NCBI GenBank assembly: GCA_963965975.1
Contig: OZ014422.1
Span: 1,984,001-2,048,000 of the forward strand
DNA from: Xestospongia bergquistia
Taxonomy: Eukaryota > Porifera > Demospongiae > Haplosclerida > Petrosiidae
DNA length: 64,000 nucleotides
Reading direction: 5' to 3'
Shown: positions 11,948 to 22,761 of the stretch, one piece after another
Layout: each line of letters starts with the position of its first letter
Numbering within the stretch: the stretch's first letter is position 1
Made by a program: the position numbers and the translations under genes
The notes under the pieces: model-generated
What the model was told of the DNA's origin: nothing
Database searches by the model: none
Seen by the model: the letters and a program-made list of their open reading frames with translations, nothing else

Positions 11948-12286
11948 TGAGTTGCAAAGTTTTATTATTCGTTGACATTACTACATATAATGCTGCCAAT
12001 GTTTAAATAATAAATATTAATTATCTTCAGTTATTACTATCTGTGTTCAGTTATATAATTATAACATTGTATTCATCATTGTCCCAATCCATTATATCTT
12101 GATCATAATTAGTATCAGTATAGATGAATATATAATTGATTTATCTATTATCTGTTTCTATTCTTTATAATTTATAAGTTAAGATTTATACATTTTGATA
12201 GTGTATATGTGATGTTGTACCTTCCTTATAATGTAATTTAAACCAAAGTTTAAATATGGTTAATGGGGATGGATCTGGGCTATAGC

Positions 12287-12308
12287 GCGCATGCGCAGTT
12301 TATATAAG
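12287..12308. promoter_or_regulatory. Promoter-like block: NRF1-type palindrome and TATA box
   Basis: GCGCATGCGC at 12287-12296 is the perfect palindromic NRF-1 consensus. TATATAAG follows at 12301-12308. The surrounding 12260-12480 is clearly more GC-rich than the neighbouring DNA. No recognised gene starts here. The only downstream ORF is 28 codons from ATG 12401 to TAA 12487, beginning MTEDPGKWVEH. It could be an orphan or non-coding RNA promoter, or part of an old mobile element. Confidence 0.45.
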
Positions 12309-12829
12309 AGCACATGCTAGGCAAGCTAACAGACTTACCCACCCACCGCTCCCACTAATGGTATAGTTTGGTCCATTTTAACTTCCATCTGACTTCAGAT
12401 ATGACAGAGGATCCGGGGAAATGGGTGGAGCACACACTCGATCCACCCAGTCATATCACCCAAGGACATGCCTCATTTCAGAATTAATAAGTGATTGGGT
12501 CTACCATGATTCATTAAGGGATCATTTAGCTTGACTAACCCCCTAAAACTAGAGTAATTCATTTTAATGATTTTATGCGCCCAGCCTGGATCCTCCTTTT
12601 CCCATACTATACTGTTGCTGGAGAGCAAGGGATCAATAACAAAAATTCTACTAAATGTTAAAGGAAGGGTAAAAGTATATCGACAAAAACCAGAGCAAAC
12701 TATTATCATATCAGCATTAATAGCATATAAAAGGAAGGAAGATTACAAGTCACTTTAAAGACTTCAGTATGTTTACACTCACTGTAATAATGCTTATACA
12801 GTGCTCACACCAAACTGCTAATTCAATAA

Positions 12830-12864
12830 CAGTGGCGAAGGAGCTGTAGCGACTGTAGCAGCCA
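12830..12864 (+). repeat. 35-bp dispersed motif, copy 1
   Basis: Starts cagtggcgaaggagctgtag and matches 32514-32548 (starts cagtggcataggagctgtag) with only about four differences. Both copies sit beside CD225 genes. It is more GC-rich than its surroundings. Confidence 0.6.
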
Positions 12865-13421
12865 CACTTTATTCTATATTTATTAATATTCATAGTTATT
12901 AATATTCATAAACTATTAATAATGAATGATAATTAATTTAACTACTCTAGCTCTTCCCCCTTTCTTCACACTTCATCGAATTAAGCCACATGCACACAAT
13001 GGCAGTCGCTGGTAATAGTGGTAGATTAATAATTATTTGTAAATATAATAATTAATCATCACTTATATAGTGTTAATCAATCCAGCTGCCCAACCTTTAT
13101 CAAGCTATGGAAAGTATTCATCCCTCATGTTCAAGAATGAATAATTATTATTGTCACTCTTCAAATCTAGTATTCTCTGCTCTTTAAATATAAAGTAGTA
13201 AAGTAACTGATCTATTGATATTCATTTTATTACTGTAACCTAACAACTCACATCACTTACTCGTTTTTATTCTGCTAATCTAGATAAATTTTTATTATAT
13301 TGTATTTGTATTTAAAATTTGTTTATTTATTTATTTGGTGCTCTTAATTAGTATTCACATCATTATTAGTATTTCACGTCATCCTTTTGCTGTAAAAACT
13401 CATGTATTGACCTGTTTTTAT

Positions 13422-13485
13422 TTTAGGTTTGTGATGCCAAACAACATGGAGATACTGTACCTGTACTAATGAACACAATCTTAAA
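13422..13485 (+). pseudogene. Relic of a CD225 last exon
   Basis: Tttttattttag followed by gtttgtgatgccaaacaaca and tggagatactg closely matches the intron end and start of exon 6 of gene 1 (ttttattttag, gctcgtgatgctgcacaacg, tggagatgctg). The match includes the acceptor site. The frame then breaks at a stop (taatga) and similarity fades. No other exon of the copy is recognisable, so this is a decayed partial duplicate. Confidence 0.6.
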
Positions 13486-13659
13486 TATAATGGTGCCTAA
13501 TAATTATTGACTGAATTATGATCATCATCATGACTATGATAGTGTTGTCTGCTTGAACTGGCATCAGTGACATGTACTATAGTGTGTGTTATCAACAATT
13601 ATACATTCAAATATTTTTATAACCGAATAATAATTAAATTTTTATTATAAAGTTATAGG

Positions 13660-13665
13660 CACGTG
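13660..13665. promoter_or_regulatory. CACGTG E-box with nearby CCAAT, CD225 gene 2
   Basis: ggCACGTGatg at 13660 is followed about 15 bp later by gaccaatcag, a CCAAT box. Both lie 100-130 bp before the ATG at 13788. Confidence 0.5.
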
Positions 13666-13787
13666 ATGTTCAATTTGACCAATCAGATTGCGTTTGCAAA
13701 GTACAGCAGCAGTGGGGTTGCTTTTCCGTCTGTCGCCCTTTTGCCGGTTAGATCTCCTTTCTATCATTAATACCTGCAACAATAGTA

Positions 13788-16236
13788 ATGGAAGGTAATA
13801 ATAGATAGATCTAATTGTTTGTTAAACAGATATGTGTTTCAATAATGATCTCACTTGGCACTAATAACACTAAGAAATCCTAGATCCAGCGTCATTGCGA
13901 CAAGTTCGAAATAAATAGGTTTTGTTACGAAGTGTAGTGTATCCGACTCATGCGGTACACGGTCAATAACAGCTAGTATTGTTATATGTTATTATCATGA
14001 CTGAAACTTCACTCTTAAAACAAACCAGGTCTCTAGAGTATTACTTCTTTTGATTATCTTCAATAGGAGTATACGTATTGAATGTGATACCTGATTGTAA
14101 TATGATATTGTGGGTAAAATTACCATATCAGATATTAGTAATTAAAAATCAGATATTGGAGACTACATGTGCTGTATGTGGATGTTCAGTAACTCCATTT
14201 TATTTGTTTATTGTTTTAAAATATTAAGTGTGAACATTATATAAAATAACATCACGACTCTTTTTTGATTAAACTCAACAAGTTTATCCAGTGATGATTG
14301 CCTATCCAGCAGTATAGCCATTTACCATATGAACCTATAAATTACCATATTTGATGCGGTTAAGAGTTGTACTTTCCCATTAGTCAAAGCAAACATTGAA
14401 ACCCACTAAGTATGCTGGTATAGTAGTTATATTATAACAATGAAATTATTAAATATTCAATTGTCTTCTGTGCTAGTAGCTTTGAATGTTTGTGTAATTG
14501 GGGACACTAAAGTGATCATGCCACTGATCTTTACAATTGTAGTGTCAGAAAGCAGGAAGTCAATAATATGTTGACAGAAAATGTTGTCTACAGAACCCAA
14601 TTGGGACAATCTGACCTTCAGGCATGGCCCAGTGGGACAATCCAAACCTCAGACCTCATAATGCTTAATTTAGGATTTAGGAAGTGGGGATCAGTAATAA
14701 AATATGCTGATCTTGGACTGTAAAAGTGGGCTTCCAGGCTTCCATAGTTGTCTAAAATAATTGACAGAATGTGTTTTCATCTATATTTTCTTTTTTGAAA
14801 CAGGTGCTGCTTACCCACCACCACAACCAGTCAGTGACACACACTCACATTAACTATTAGTATTATAATAACAAATGTTTGCCTGAGTAGTTTCCCAGAT
14901 ATTGATTACATAGATGTAATGTTATTTAGGGATATCAACCTCCTCCTCCACCTGGAGGTGGATATTATCCAGGACCACAGCAGTTCAAACGTATGTTATA
15001 CAATTAAATGAATGCATGTAATATTCTATTGTTCATACTAGCTGGTGATGTTCCACCTCCATATTATGGTCAACCAGCTCCTGCTCCTGCTCCTGCGCCT
15101 TATGTCCAGCAACAGGTAATTATTTATGCTTGGTTATTTTTGAATAATCACTGCAATGGACAATTCCTAGAGCATAATCCAATGCTAGGGTTAAAAACTG
15201 TTCTCTTAAAGAGTGCAAGATGTAGGCTTAATATATAAGGTGTACCACGACAACATCTGTTAGGCTTAAGACTTTAAAGTTTAGGGAACAAGTATAATGT
15301 GTTTTAGCAATGAGTATTATTGAGTAACAACCAGTTGATGGGTACTGTTTAATCCAGTTCAATACTACTATTTCAAGTAACGAAGAGTAATTTTTACTTA
15401 GTCGTTGACTAATTAGATATTATCAGTTATTATACTATTGTCATAGTAAGAATGTGTATGGTAATTGACTTGACATGTTAAATGACAAATTCAACCTTTA
15501 CTAATATGAGATTGTTGAATAAGTTTTCAAATAATTATTGAACATTTATTTTTTCTTTCTTTAGTCCAATACTAATGTAGTTGTTGTCCAGCAGCAACCT
15601 TCTGTTGTGGCCACAACTACCATACGTCCCGTTGGTGATCATTATCTGACATTGTCTATAGTACTTACTGTACTATGTTGCATCTGTGGAACATGGTATT
15701 CTCTTTTATGCACTGTTCCAGCCATCATCTTTTCCACTATGGTAAGAGACCACAGACCATTGTACAACATATTTAAAAGCCCATGAGCCCATTATATCTT
15801 CCTGAAATATGCACATAAATTGATTTTAGCCACCCAAATTATATCAGTCTGGCCAGTTGTCAAAATTGAAGGATGATTTAAAATTGCTTCCTTTTAGCAG
15901 CCAATTTTGGAAAATGCCTCACACTGATTCTCCATTATACATCCCATGACCTGACTGATCTGTTTTTTATGGCCTTTTTATAGTTATTAGTAATATGGGA
16001 TATCACTTTTTTTCTTATAGGCCCGAGATGCCGAAGCAAGAGGTGATGATAGAACTGCTCTCTCCCATGCTCGTGTTTCACTTGGTTTGAATATTGCTGC
16101 TCTGGTATGGTGGGTTGTGGCTCTGATCATCATTGTCATTGCAGTAGCTGTCAGTGTTTCTACTAATAGGTGTCGCTACTACTACTACTATAATGATGTT
16201 TATGACACCTATGACTGCGCCTATTACTACAAATGA
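13788..16236 (+). CDS. CD225/dispanin-family membrane protein, paralogue 2
   Basis: Six exons: 13788-13794, 14804-14829, 14930-14990, 15042-15115, 15565-15741, 16021-16236, 186 aa. The exon plan and phases match paralogues 1 and 3: a 7-nt first coding exon (ATG GAA G), a 177-nt exon 5, and exon 6 with the loop and second helix. The N-terminus is short and Pro-rich (PPPPGGGYYPG, then a PAPAPAPAP run) without the GYPPQQ repeats. CD225 part: GDHYLTLSIVLTVLCC, SLLCTVPAIIFSTMAR, ARDAEARGDDRTALSHARV, SLGLN, then a second membrane helix. The tail is Tyr-rich (RCRYYYYYNDVYD, AYYYK). AATAAA at about 16422 probably ends the transcript. Gene 1 lies upstream in the same orientation. Confidence 0.87.
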
Positions 16237-16801
16237 GTGCCAAAACTGGAGAGATAACTTTGTAACTTTCTTACTTGCAAACTTGTTTTTGTATTGTATC
16301 ATTTATACACTGTTTTGTTAATCAATGAATAATTTTTAGAATTAATTTAGGCCTAAGTGTTTTTTCTATAATTTTGTGCTTATTATCATTACATAAATTT
16401 GGCTGATTGTTGACTTATACCAATAAAAATATTATCATGGTACTTTTAAAAATGCGTTGTTATGAATTAGTGTAGAAGCAAGTTTGTATTAATTTTGACA
16501 AGAAATCTCACATCCAATGTATAATTGCTTGTAATTTAAGTCGTATTCCAAAATTGAGAGGGTCTGGGTACAAGACTATCAATTTTTAAGTCATAAAAAC
16601 GTTGCAGTGCCTTGGAAGACTTCCATACCATTAGTAACGAACTATTACTGATGAGTGTGTTAATCTTTTGTATTAACTATTTTTACCAGAACTTATTGAA
16701 TTTTGGGGTGAGAATTTTGGGATGAATGAATGAATGAATATTAAAAAAGTGAATGATGATGATTAATGTATGATGCTGTTCTACAAATCATTTTTTCCTC
16801 C
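16237..16801. other. Convergent spacer, CD225 gene 2 to PICK1
   Basis: It contains the 3' UTR of CD225 gene 2 and of PICK1, and a short run of tgaa/tgat units near 16720-16765. No gene is seen. Confidence 0.6.
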
Positions 16802-18776
16802 TCATATAGATATCAAATCTTCATCATCATCTTTGCTTTTTACTTCTGACAAAAGATTCAATGTTGGTGTTGCTGTTGTATCAAGCATTGGTTTTTCCGT
16901 ATCTTCTTCATCAACAACACTCTCCTCAGCATCACCAACATTTAATGTAGGACTTTCGTGTAATTGTAGCTGTACTTCAATAGGAAAGACGCAAGCAGGC
17001 TTTAAAGCTTTGTAACTCTGTCGGCAGTAAACATACATTCCACCTATAAGCCTCTCTAGCTGAAATGCAACATCTTGGACTAGATAAAAAAATAATAAAA
17101 TGACTATATATAAAAAGACAAAAATACTTGTACCTCTTTTGTTGTCTAGTAATTGTAGTTTTACAAGGACATCAGAACGAAGTTTCATGAATTTGGTTTT
17201 TGCTGAGTGTCGACAACGAAGTAATACTCTATATTCATAGTTTCCTGTTACAACACGTAATAATGGCTGACCAATGTGCTAAAAAGTATTAAATAATCTA
17301 CTAATACAACTATAAACTCTTAGGGCTTACTGAGCATTCATATTCTTCATCATCCATTTCCTTTACTTTCAAACAATAGGACTACATGATGAAACATAAT
17401 GAACAATTGTTAATAAAAAATCCAATGCACTCCTTTTTCTGACTCACCAGAAATTCAAACTTTGCACTTTGGTATTTCTTGATAGTCAGTTTAGTATCTG
17501 GGACAGCCTACAACAATATTGCATTACATGAGGAATGCATTAAACTGTACCTACTTTGTCAAGAAATGTATGGAGATCCTTCAACATCTATTCAAAGAAA
17601 GAAGCTGTATTTTTTATACTACAAAATTAGATACTAACTGGTCCAACACGTTGGATGAGTTTATCGCCTTCTTCTGCCATTTTCCTACAAGAACAAGTTG
17701 ACAGCAATCATGACACATTATATGTGACTCACTTATGTGCTATACCAAACTCAGTAAAAGCAATACTGGCACTCTTTTGTGTCTCATAGACACCAATACT
17801 GGAAAATACAGCACTAAGTTCTAAAAGGGGAGGAGAGAGAGAGAGACAGAGGATAGTCAAGGAGTCTCGTTGTACTAGCATAATTTCTTTTGCTATTTTC
17901 CTTACCATGATGTGAGCGTGCAAGGTCTCGTATTTCGACGAGGACATTTCTTGTGTTGATTGCAATACCTTTACAATGATTTCATTGTCAGTGAATAAAA
18001 CGTTTTGAGTACCTTTGAAAACTTTGGACGTATCTTCAAGGTGATCTAACTTTTTGAGTAGTTTGTCTAGAAAAAGATCATGTAATTCATAATACTCACT
18101 ACAGTTAATAAACAAGGACATTCTACATCCTAAATTCAAATACCAGTGTGGGACTAAAATAAGTGTCCTATCCTAGGATGTTCTTTGTTCTTAGAAGTTG
18201 CACCATATTTTTTTAAATCTTACCATTAACTAAAACAGCTCTTGTAATCCCTAGTGTATCTGCTGTGCTTTCTTTCATATTCTCAACTAGTTTGTGCTTA
18301 AATTTCTTTATAGCTTTGAACAAAACATGAAGTATTGTTATAATGTGGAATAGTTTACCTATATCTACGTTCTTTTCTTTTGGTGGGTGAATACGATTAA
18401 ATGTAATTGTGACAGAGCCCTAAATTATTTTATAGAAAGAGAAATAGAATGAAGATTTGGCTAACTTGACTGGATTGAATAAGATCTGCTGTTTGTTTGC
18501 GCGTGTGTTCCACCAGACTGACATCATTAATGGAAACCAGTTCATCCCCAGGACACAATGAGCCATCTTCATAAGCTGGAGTTCTATGAAATACCTATAC
18601 AATAGAACATGGGTTATTATAGATGTGATCTGGTATGACGTAGTTATATATTAAAGGAAAAGTAACGCCATACTTACTTGAACAACATATAATGTGGGAC
18701 AATATGGAGCTCCTCCACCTATACTTATACCGATCATATTGTTTTTACCCTTCTCTAATGTCACAGAATACGCCAT
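16802..18776 (-). CDS. PICK1: PICK1, PDZ and BAR-domain scaffold
   Basis: Binds protein C-termini through its PDZ domain and curves membranes through its BAR domain in receptor trafficking (family knowledge). Thirteen exons: 18776-18678, 18594-18466, 18419-18359, 18313-18224, 18066-18013, 17968-17906, 17820-17733, 17684-17639, 17587-17555, 17507-17448, 17381-17331, 17278-17134, 17079-16802, giving 398 aa (human about 415). PDZ about 1-105: VTLEKGKNNMIGISIGGG, VFHRTPAYEDG, GDELVSINDV. BAR about 125-350: VENMKESTADTLGITRAVL, AVFSSIGVYE, AVPDTKLTIKKY, RVVTGNYEYRVLLRCR. Then VQDVAFQLERLI and VFPIEVQLQLHE. The tail is acidic with KDDDED near the end. A CT-rich tract serves as polypyrimidine tract before 17820. 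Head-to-head with the PH-START gene, 69 bp between ATGs. Confidence 0.95.
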
Positions 18777-18845
18777 TGTCAGAGGAAAATGGTAACTAAC
18801 CCCGCCTCATTTGTAGGTGTGGCTCAGTTGTACTATCTTGTCACG
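18777..18845. promoter_or_regulatory. 69-bp divergent promoter, PICK1 and PH-START gene
   Basis: The two start codons face away from each other with 69 bp between them, so the core promoters and 5' UTRs must overlap or interleave. No TATA box is visible. Confidence 0.55.
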
Positions 18846-20078
18846 ATGGCCACAGCCAAATTAAACAAACTATCTCTTAATGTTAGAAGGCGTAGAAGTC
18901 CAGACATTATAACCAAAGGTAAATAGCTAGTGAATATGATATGTAATGATGGTTTTTCAAATGAAGATAGTGGTGTGGTTCTACACGAAGGATGGGCTAT
19001 TAAAGAAAGTGGCGGTGCTATATTCGGTAAAACTAACTGGAGGAAGAGGTGGTTTCGTCTTGTGCAGAGATCATCTAGTGTCACATTGGAATACTACCGG
19101 TGAGCGAGTATGCATTGATTTAGTTGGAATGACATTTTTTCAGAGGTCTTAAAGAAGTTATTCCAGCCGGTTATGTTCATTTAAATGTCACTTGTAAGAG
19201 AGCCCCAGCGAAAAATATAATTACACTGAAGTCCTTTAATCTTTCCCTTTCAGACTGTACCAGACCAGTGGAGAGTCATTCAAAACCTCATCCCAATTGT
19301 TTTGCTGTGGGACCTTTAATAGAAGATGGAGCAACACGTACTTATTACATAAGTTGTTGTAAGTTGACATCATATCACTTCATTGATGTGATGATGAAAA
19401 GACAACTCTCAATAGACAAATCCCTTTATATTATACATTCACATGTATTACTGAATAGATCTTAATACACTCATTCTTCTTGACAGCTGATCGACTTGCT
19501 ATGCAAGAATGGATAGCAGTCATTGATGCTGCTATTCAAGGAGTGCCTGAACAAGCCCACAGACGTCGACAGACTGTTAACAAGTTATTTGCTACAAGAT
19601 ACAAAGAAAAGGTGAAATAGTTTGTGCATATCCAGAATTGTTTTACTTTGCTTGTGTAAAGTTTACATTGCATATCCTTAAGACTGTACATTAATTGCTT
19701 AACAACATCACAGTATAACTAAGTTAACATAACAAACAGGCATACTTTTGTTAACCTTTCTGTACAATACGATTCATTCACTTGTTTATTTGTAGTTAAA
19801 ACAAACACGAGAGAGAAACATTACTGACCCTACCATTGAGCAACCTCAAGATGAAGGGCGAGATATGTTAGATCTGTCCATGTCTCTTGAACCTAGTGGA
19901 TCTGACTGTTGTGACTCAGAAGATAGTCTAACAGTTAGTACAATGGTCCCTGCTACGTAAGTAACAAAAGGAGAGAGAGAGAGACTGAGACATATATAAT
20001 AGTTGTTACTATGTCTGGTGCTATGAAAGATAGTGTTCCTTTTTTGGGAGAGAAAAAGAGAAATAAAGAGAGAGGGAA

Positions 20079-20153
<75 letters not shown>

Positions 20154-21973
20154 AGACATATATAATAGTTACTGCTATATCTGGTGCTTATCTTTGCCAT
20201 TTCTGTAATGAGAATATTGTTATACAGTTTTTAAAAAGTTTTTATTTCCTTGCAAACTACATATAAATCAGAAAGAGTGTCTTTTAACATCAACTATTTC
20301 CTAAATAATTTTAGAAGTGTATATAATAATACTAGCAATGTTGTGTTTTTATTGATGCCCCATTCACAGACTAAGTCGTGAAGAGCTAACTGAAGAGGAG
20401 ATGATGGATGAAATAGATGATGATATACTCGATGAAGAAGACGACTCCATGACTGAATCTTTGTCAATCATCAAAGCAACTTCTGGTCAACGTCAACGAC
20501 TTGGTCCTGATGTAGGTCTGACGATTGAACAAAGACTTACTTGTTATAGCAATCCTTCTTGGAGACTAGAAGTAAGTGTTGACCAGCTTAAAAGATCATA
20601 CACTTATCAGTATTGTACAAGTATAAAGATTATTATAAATTCAGATGTAAAGCTATTGATATAAGGGACTTACTAGTACAATGCAAAAAAATTGAGTCTC
20701 CGTTTCTTATTTTTAACTCAGCAATGGAATGCATTGTGTACTAAAGTCAAAACAATTCAATGGACCAGATCAGACACTAAAGACGGAGTTACCATAGCTA
20801 GAAGTAAATTTGGGCGGAGCAGTATGGGACATGCTGTTATGAAAGTGGAGGGTGTTTTACCAGCTGCACCAAAAAATGTCTACAAGTTTTTACAACTGAG
20901 TACTAAAGATGGAGGAAAGGTAAAAGGAATATGAGTTTTTCAAATGTTTTTTTTGTTTTTTTTTTCTCTTCTAGTTGGATTATATCTTTAGAAATGAATA
21001 TCTTGTACAAGAATTACAAAGTAAGTGAGTTAGAGGACTTTTTATTTGAGTACTGGTTCCTCTTAGGTGAACCCAAAGCCACAGTCATTTATAATGAGTT
21101 CCAACCTCCTCTACCACGTGTGTCCAAACGAGACATTGTAGCAATGAAAATTTGGATACCATCTAGTTTGACCACTGATGGTAAAACAGGTAACCAAATA
21201 TGGAGACAAAAGTAATATTGAAAATTAGATAAATATCACTGAGTAATGTTATCATAGGATGAACATACTAGACAATAATATTATTAGGGTAAAAAAATTT
21301 TATTGTTAATTTTACTATATATATATATATATAATATAAATCAGTAAAGTTGTGAAGAGATTGTTGACCTAGGCCATTTTGACCATTGTGGGAAGAACCC
21401 TGAATGGATAGATGGAAAGATAAACTAATGGTCTTGCTATTATCAATTTTCTTGTAAATGGTCTTCTTTTCTTGTTCAGGATTTGTCATGTTTTCAGTAG
21501 AGCATCCAGATGTTCCACCTCCAGAGAAAGGATATACAAGAATTAGTGTAGACACATCAGGATTTGTGTTATCATGTTATCCAGGACCAAGTAAGTTCCC
21601 TTACTGAATATCGGTGTGATTTAGTAGACTATATAATCCTTAATAGTTGCATTATCAAATGACACATGAAGATCTCTAGTTAATTTAAATAACCAGTTCA
21701 GTTTCATTAATAAAAATTGATATACACTGACTTTTGTTTTCAGATAATGAAGTTCATACTAAAATGACTGTTTTGATTCAAGTTGCCTTTTATGGGGCGA
21801 TGCATAAAATGCTTAAAGGAGCTTATAATTCTGGTGAGTTAGTTATCTTCTCTAGTTGTATGTAGTGTTTTTTATACTAATGTTATCTAGGTTTGTTGAA
21901 ACTAGGTTTTAGAACAACTTTCAATTTAATTGCTGAGCAATTGGATAAATTTATTGAAGTTACTAATATATAA
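18846..21973 (+). CDS. PH and START domain lipid-binding protein
   Basis: Thirteen exons: 18846-18918, 18967-19099, 19144-19193, 19254-19358, 19487-19611, 19796-19956, 20370-20571, 20722-20919, 20975-21020, 21067-21189, 21480-21590, 21744-21833, 21891-21973, giving 499 aa. N-terminal PH domain about 28-150: LHEGWAIKESGG, NWRKRWFRLVQR, YYISC, AMQEWIAVIDAAIQG. An acidic linker (EEEMMDEIDDDILDEEDD) follows. START-type domain about 285-495: KVEGVLPAAPKNVYKFL, LDYIFRNEYL, VSKRDIVAMKIWIPSS, GFVMFSVEHPDVP, SVDTSGFVLSCYPG, and a C-terminal helix QLDKFIEV. PH domains bind phosphoinositides and START domains carry lipids. CERT has the same pairing, but the spacing and sequence do not look like CERT, so I give no symbol. 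Likely a lipid sensor or transfer protein (inference). Confidence 0.85.
20083..20151. repeat. (GA)n microsatellite in intron
   Basis: About 70 bp of ga repeat in the 413-nt intron of the PH-START gene. A second, shorter copy at 19972-19986, with the same gactgagacatatataat flank, shows a local duplication. Confidence 0.95.
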
Positions 21974-22258
21974 TTGTTCTTTATCATCATTATCACTCAG
22001 TTTTATGTTTTTCACTTGTATTTATTTTGTATTTATTTTTAACAGAGAGAATAAACAATTATGTCTGCTTGTTGATAGTAATAATTTTATTTTCAATATG
22101 CATATTATTTATAAATTCAACGAAATCATTTTTAATTGCCAACGATCATCACTAGATTGAATACTGACTGCACAAGTAGTTGTTGAAACAGAGATGGTTA
22201 GGCATGTCAGCTGAAGTCATGTGATGTTAGGACTGAGTCATGTGATGGTAAGACTAAG
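21974..22258. other. Convergent spacer, PH-START gene to DUS1L
   Basis: The two 3' UTRs. A degenerate 18-20 bp tandem repeat (gtcatgtgatgttaggact type) begins near 22207 and runs into the DUS1L coding end at 22340. Confidence 0.6.
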
Positions 22259-22722
22259 TCATGTGATATTAGGACAGTCATGTGATGGTAAGACTAAATC
22301 ATGTGATGTTGGGACTGAGTCAAGTGATGGTGAGACTATGTTATCATTATCATGTGATGAGTCAAGTGACAGTGGTTGCTGTCCATCCTCATGTTCATAT
22401 CTGCTACTCTGGGTTGACTTATAGTGTGTAAAACTCTTAGGACAATTCTCAACACAACCATATAATGATATAGCTTTTGTTTTGAAGAGGAGATGATGAC
22501 CTAAGACCAACAGAGATAGACAGATGGTTAACAGGAAAAATATAACTTACTAGGACAATCTAATACATCTTGACTACATTTGGTCTTGCAACATTTCTTA
22601 CATAGATCATTAACACATTTTAAACCCTAAACCAACAATGTTATTATCAAACATTACCAACAACATTATTTACTTTAGGATTGTTTCTACATACTATACA
22701 ACCAATCCACTGTTGTTTCTCT

Positions 22723-22761
<39 letters not shown>

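Larger units (their letters stand above)
11948..13787. other. 1.8-kb spacer between CD225 genes 1 and 2
   Basis: It contains the 3' UTR of gene 1, an orphan promoter-like block (12281-12310) with a 28-codon ORF (12401-12487), a 35-bp motif that recurs at 32514, a probable CD225 exon relic near 13430, and the promoter of gene 2. The rest is AT-rich with no supported feature. Confidence 0.6.

Noticed and set aside
12473..12758. ORFs of 63-78 codons on both strands in the CD225 spacer
   Set aside because: No domain, no splice partner, no codon character; likely chance ORFs.
18846..21973. CERT (STARD11) as the name of the PH-START gene
   Set aside because: The PH sequence, the linker and the overall length do not resemble CERT; no clear FFAT motif seen.
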